Source: Merdibacter sp965119685
Lineage (GTDB): Bacteria; Bacillota_I; Bacilli_A; Erysipelotrichales; Erysipelotrichaceae
Assembly: GCA_965119685.1 (NCBI GenBank)
Contig: OZ221971.1
Location: 992,001-1,056,000, forward strand
DNA length: 64,000 nucleotides
Reading direction: 5' to 3'
Positions 60,595 through 64,000 of the stretch are shown here, in pieces. Made by a program: the position numbers and the translations under genes. How positions within the stretch are numbered: the first letter of the stretch is position 1; every line of letters begins with the position of its first letter. Below the pieces are notes generated by a model, which was given only the letters and a program-made list of their open reading frames with translations, searched no databases and had not been told where the DNA came from.

Positions 60595-61128
60595 ATGAAA
60601 TACCCTGTCATCTATGTCCGCCGTGCCTTTGGCACGTTTAAACACGGAAAGACGGCAATGACGCTGTCGATTCGCTGGCGGGTCGAGGAGTCGTTTTTGA
60701 AAGAGGAGCCGCAGCTGCGGGAGAGTTATTTGAAACAGCTGACAAAGGACGCTTATCGGGCGATCGAAGGCCAGCAGATCATCGCGCAGGCGACCATGAT
60801 TACGGCAGGGGCGGAGGATTATCTGCTGTTTACCTCCAATCTGGATGCACGCATGCTGAAACGGCAGATGCAGCAGCTTGTCAATGAACTGGCGTCTTTG
60901 TTAGCGGGGAGTGAGGTCTCTTTGCAATATGCGCTGTTTGTCAGTCTGCTGAAGATCAAGGGAAAGGATCTCTTTCTGCGCGCCGCCAAGGAGGGGGAGC
61001 TGCTGGAACAAAGCGATATTATCAAACAGAAAGCACAGCGGCTGCTGCCGAGTCAAAGCCGTTCGACCACCAATTATCTGACGCCGCTTTCTCAATATCG
61101 GCGGTTGTGGAACAACAGGCAAAAATAA
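60595..61128 (+). CDS. Unknown protein, second gene of a small operon
   Basis: The 177-residue protein starts MKYPVIYVRRAFGTFKHGK, with GAGGAGG upstream. It is mainly helical by composition, with alternating Leu/Lys/Gln patterns around 80-115 (KRQMQQLVNELASLL) that could form a coiled coil. The C-terminus is Ser/Thr/Gln/Arg-rich and polar. There is no membrane helix or catalytic motif that I can see, and no family is recognised. Confidence 0.65.
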   Translation: MKYPVIYVRRAFGTFKHGKTAMTLSIRWRVEESFLKEEPQLRESYLKQLTKDAYRAIEGQQIIAQATMITAGAEDYLLFTSNLDARMLKRQMQQLVNELASLLAGSEVSLQYALFVSLLKIKGKDLFLRAAKEGELLEQSDIIKQKAQRLLPSQSRSTTNYLTPLSQYRRLWNNRQK

Positions 61129-61518
61129 AGGAAACATCGGTTTTCGATGAACTTGTCTGCAAGGGTGTGATCGCTTGCAGGAGCAGAGAGGAAAACAGTC
61201 TGTTTGGTCGGTTTTCATTGAAAGAGAGGGAAACGGCATCCGCGTATATGCGTATATCGTTTATGGCGGCAACAGCCCCCTCTTTTTTTTGTATGGGAAA
61301 GCATGAATTCGTTTGCGGCCGGCGCTGATACTCGTTTTCAAAAAAATCGAACAATAAAACAGACCGCCGCATTTAAGAAGCAATGTTCTTTTTTGCAGCA
61401 GTCTGTTTTTGTTTCTGACAGTAACAAAGAGGAAAACCGGCGTTTTCTTCGTTTGTTTCTTTTGCTTGATCACATAGGCGGCGAAGCAAATACGCCTCCT
61501 GCGTTTTGCTTATGAGAA
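61129..61518. other. Convergent intergenic region
   Basis: No gene is evident. It holds the bidirectional terminator described at 61355-61412, and a hairpin near 61486-61510 whose stem pairs AAGCAAA-ACGC with GCGT-TTGCTT on the minus strand but which lacks a T run. Confidence 0.5.
61355..61412. terminator. Bidirectional terminator between convergent genes
   Basis: AAACAGAC (61357-61364) pairs with GTCTGTTT (61401-61408), with T after it on the plus strand and a T-rich end on the minus strand. An inner AAGAA/TTCTT helix adds to it. Confidence 0.6.
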
Positions 61519-62067
61519 CTAGCGGGAAACCAGCTGATCTTTTGCCTGCTTGGCTTTCTCGATCATTGCAGTCAGCTCTGCTTGTGCAGGCTGGCGGTCG
61601 CGTGCCTGCGCATACAGTTCCAGCATCACCTGCGCATACGCGTTCCAGCTTTCCTGCGTATAGCTTTCCGGCGTCAGCTCGTTGCTTTGCGCAAAGAGAT
61701 CATAGAGCGTTTTCTGATCGGCAAAATAACGATGTTCCTCTTCAATTTCCGCCGCCAGCTGTACAAGGCTCCAGTCTTGATTGTAAATCGTCCACATCGC
61801 CTTGCGCTCCATCACCATTCCGGCGTTTTTCAGCGCTTGCATGAGAGAGGAAAACTGCGCGTCGCTGACTTCTTTCATCACCATCAGCGGGTGGGATAAT
61901 GCGTGCGGTGAACCCAACGTCTCTCTTTCCTCAAAGAGCTCATTGAGCGTAGCACCAGTCTGCATATCGGTTATAAAGCGGCAGGGAAGCGCCAGCGTTT
62001 GCAAAAGCTTGGCATAGGTAGGCTGAAAACCCTGCTCTTTTCCTAAATAGATCAATACTTTCGTCAT
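61519..62067 (-). CDS. DUF3783-family protein
   Basis: The 182-residue protein starts MTKVLIYLGKEQGFQPTYA. The central segment PLMVMKEVSDAQFSSLMQAL, followed by AMWTIYNQDWSLVQL and EEHRYF, fits the DUF3783 domain. The rest is a helical, Gln/Ala/Glu-rich C-terminal part that may be a three-helix module. It lies nine bases after the ABC permease stop and is the last gene of that unit. The function of DUF3783 is unknown. Confidence 0.75.
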   Translation of the reverse strand: MTKVLIYLGKEQGFQPTYAKLLQTLALPCRFITDMQTGATLNELFEERETLGSPHALSHPLMVMKEVSDAQFSSLMQALKNAGMVMERKAMWTIYNQDWSLVQLAAEIEEEHRYFADQKTLYDLFAQSNELTPESYTQESWNAYAQVMLELYAQARDRQPAQAELTAMIEKAKQAKDQLVSR

Positions 62068-62076
62068 TACGGATAC

Positions 62077-63720
62077 CTAAATTTGAGCGAGCATCCGTGC
62101 CCCGGCTTTCTTGATGCCGAAATAAAGCAGGACGCATAAGACAATCTGTAAAAGAAACAAGGCGACCGCAATGATCAGCACCTGATTCCAGCCGACATAC
62201 AGCAAGCCGAAGCAGATCCCTGCCAGCAAAAAGGAAAGCAGAACGCTGATAAAGCCGTTGAGATTTTGCTTGACGGCAGCGGCCTCCTGTTCCCAGATCA
62301 GCTTAGGCCGAAGCAGATCGATCAAAACGCCAAACAGATTTGTCATAACGATGCTGACAAGCGAGCCAACAACGAAGACGAGATCCAGATAGATCGGATA
62401 GCTGAGTACCAAATGCAAAGGGATGATCAACAGCCAGCAGCTGATGGCTGAGATGAGAATGCCGCAGCCGGCCTTGGCGAGTACCTGTGTCTGCACCGGC
62501 ACCGGAATCATCTTCATAAAGAAAGCGTTGGTGCCCTCTCTGGAAATTGCCGTAGAGCTGATCATATTGATGCCGCCCATAAAGCCGCCGACTAAGAAGC
62601 TGACGACCAAAACATAGCACCAGAGATTATCTATGCTGTGAATCATCTGTGCAGTGATCAGCTCTCGCAGATCCAACCCTTGCAAAGAGGTATAGACGGC
62701 AACGACCAGCACGATTGGCATGATGATGGCGGTCAGCACACAGTTGGTGAAAAAGACCGGCGTGCGAAACAGAATTTTGAACTCTTTGATCAGGTAAGTG
62801 CGGAAAACAGAGCGGTGCCGGCTTCCCGCTAACTGCTTCGCTTCAAACTTGCGGCGGGAATGCGAGGTTTCACTGCCGCCGATCGCACCCTTGAAATACA
62901 GCGCTTTTCCACACAGCATGAAGACAGCCAAAGCGAGCACGGTGATGAGCGCATACAGGAGCAGCTGTAACAGATCGCCGTGAAAGCATGCCATCGCCGC
63001 TGAAGGTACGAACGGGAAAAGAACGGTGCCAAAGCGCATCAGCGAATTATTGCCGTCGACCAATGCCTGCATGACAGCCGTGATGTCCTCATTTTCCATC
63101 GTCTGTATCCAAAAGGAAAGAGCGACTGCCGCAACGACGACGATGATGCCGCCGATCAGATTGAAACGGTCACGGTTGTTGAAAAACGGAACAAAGCGCA
63201 TGATGATCATCGTCAGCACGCTGCTGAGCACTAACGGATAGATCGGCAGGGTGAAGAAGATGAAGAGAAAGCATAGCAAAGAAAGGAAAGAAAAACCGAT
63301 CTGCATGAGGAAAGTGATATACATCGGCAGCAGAATCGCCGCTGTAAACAGATATTCATATACGACACAGACAGCCAGCTTCGAGGTGAGGATCGTCTGC
63401 GGCTTGATCGGCAAAACGAGAAGATGATCGATGTCTCTGCTGAAATAGTAGATGCTGGGAATGGCAAAGATCGAAAACAGAAAGATGATGACGGCAGTGA
63501 TCAGAAAGCCGACATTCATCAGATAGCCTGCCTGATCAATCGCCTGCATATAATCAAAGCCGAAATAAAAGCCGACGGCGATGAGTCCCAGGGTTGGCAG
63601 CATGCAAATCAACAAGACGAGGTACAGCAGCAGCTTCTTCCATTGCTTTGTCGTGCCATCCGTCGTGGAGATGGCGCCGCTTTTCAGCTGTACCCGCACC
63701 AATGTCCAAAATTTACGCAT
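62077..63720 (-). CDS. ABC exporter permease, large multispan type
   Basis: The 547-residue protein starts MRKFWTLVRVQLKSG, typical for ABC-2-type permeases whose first helix follows an amphipathic segment. About twelve membrane helices can be traced, with two loops (around 285-310 and 395-430). IPSIYYFSRDIDHLLVLPIK and AISREGTNAFFMKMIPVP recur in this family. Its start overlaps the ATPase stop by eight bases, so they form one exporter. The substrate is unknown. Confidence 0.88.
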   Translation of the reverse strand: MRKFWTLVRVQLKSGAISTTDGTTKQWKKLLLYLVLLICMLPTLGLIAVGFYFGFDYMQAIDQAGYLMNVGFLITAVIIFLFSIFAIPSIYYFSRDIDHLLVLPIKPQTILTSKLAVCVVYEYLFTAAILLPMYITFLMQIGFSFLSLLCFLFIFFTLPIYPLVLSSVLTMIIMRFVPFFNNRDRFNLIGGIIVVVAAVALSFWIQTMENEDITAVMQALVDGNNSLMRFGTVLFPFVPSAAMACFHGDLLQLLLYALITVLALAVFMLCGKALYFKGAIGGSETSHSRRKFEAKQLAGSRHRSVFRTYLIKEFKILFRTPVFFTNCVLTAIIMPIVLVVAVYTSLQGLDLRELITAQMIHSIDNLWCYVLVVSFLVGGFMGGINMISSTAISREGTNAFFMKMIPVPVQTQVLAKAGCGILISAISCWLLIIPLHLVLSYPIYLDLVFVVGSLVSIVMTNLFGVLIDLLRPKLIWEQEAAAVKQNLNGFISVLLSFLLAGICFGLLYVGWNQVLIIAVALFLLQIVLCVLLYFGIKKAGARMLAQI

Positions 63721-64000
63721 GTTCCGTTACCTCGAGGAACAATTCTTCCAGGCTCTGGTTTTCGCCGTGTGCGGCGCGCAGATCTTCCAGCGTACCGAAG
63801 TAAATCATCTTGCCATGGGCGATGATGGCGATTTTATCGCAGAGCTTCTCAGCGACCTCCAGCACATGGGTGGAAAAGAATACTGTCTTGCCTTTGGCAG
63901 CATGCTCCTTCATCATCTGCTTTAAACGGAAGCTGGACTGCGGATCCAGCCCGGTCATCGGCTCATCGAGAATCCAAACCTCCGGCTCGTTGATGAGTAC
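63713..64000 (-). CDS. ABC exporter ATPase, C-terminal part (cut by right window edge)
   Basis: The visible 95 residues begin inside the nucleotide-binding domain: VWILDEPMTGLDPQSSFR contains Walker B and the D-loop. FFSTHVLEVAEKLCDKIAII carries the switch His, and the end GENQSLEELFLEVTEHA is typical of ABC-2 exporter ATPases. Walker A and the signature motif lie outside the window. It is the upstream partner of the permease at 62077. Confidence 0.93.
   Translation of the reverse strand, partial: VLINEPEVWILDEPMTGLDPQSSFRLKQMMKEHAAKGKTVFFSTHVLEVAEKLCDKIAIIAHGKMIYFGTLEDLRAAHGENQSLEELFLEVTEHA

Overview
The window looks like a chromosomal segment of a mid-GC Firmicute. A long gram-positive PolC, RNase J, LicT/RAT antitermination, several PTS systems, PhoP/PhoR-type regulation, a SHIRT-type surface protein and TagG/TagH export all point that way. 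No sporulation genes are visible, and an Erysipelotrichia-like gut bacterium is my best guess (inference from gene content only). About 45 protein genes, three tRNA genes (Thr-GGT, Leu-CAG, Leu-GAG) and one IS30-type element cut by the left edge can be supported.

Layout. 1-545: start of an IS30 transposase on the minus strand and its probable element end. 576-4370: three tRNA genes flanking a secreted SHIRT-domain surface protein. Its leader carries 22 perfect AGAC units inside a tiny ORF, followed by a 19-bp terminator hairpin; this is the most striking regulatory structure here. 4451-5108: a two-TM protein and a candidate structured RNA. 5367-12731: a cell-wall glycopolymer locus (MnaA divergent from a TagA/WecG transferase, UDP-ManNAc dehydrogenase, a tandem GT-B protein, a small protein, and a TagG/TagH-type ABC exporter). 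12809-20751: patatin, membrane protein, GltX, LacI regulator, SDR and HAD genes. 20971-27910: an RpiR regulator and a mannose-family PTS operon with a class II aldolase, a DUF296/PPC protein and a DUF1537 four-carbon acid-sugar kinase. The same 13-bp operator-like word precedes both units.

28352-33521: AzlCD, then a Na/Pi-PhoU transporter preceded by four 11-bp-spaced Pho boxes and followed by phoP-phoR-like genes. A second Na/Pi-PhoU gene at 39191 has similar boxes in the opposite orientation. Between them lies a licT-bglP-bglA beta-glucoside operon (33615-38954) with a textbook RAT/terminator in the licT leader. 41485-46815: metallophosphoesterase with altered metal motifs, RNase J with a basic tail, peptide deformylase and an FtsW/RodA-type protein. 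46997-54735: rsmD, an unusual in-frame CoaD-RNase III fusion, a DacA/F-type carboxypeptidase and polC. 55221-61128: lactate-permease family transporter, GH13 amylase, two flavoproteins and two small unknown proteins. 61519-64000: on the minus strand, a DUF3783 protein and an ABC exporter whose ATPase runs off the right edge.

All calls come from reading the sequence and translated motifs; no database search was run. Start codons were adjusted to the best ribosome binding site, so several genes are shorter than their longest open frame.
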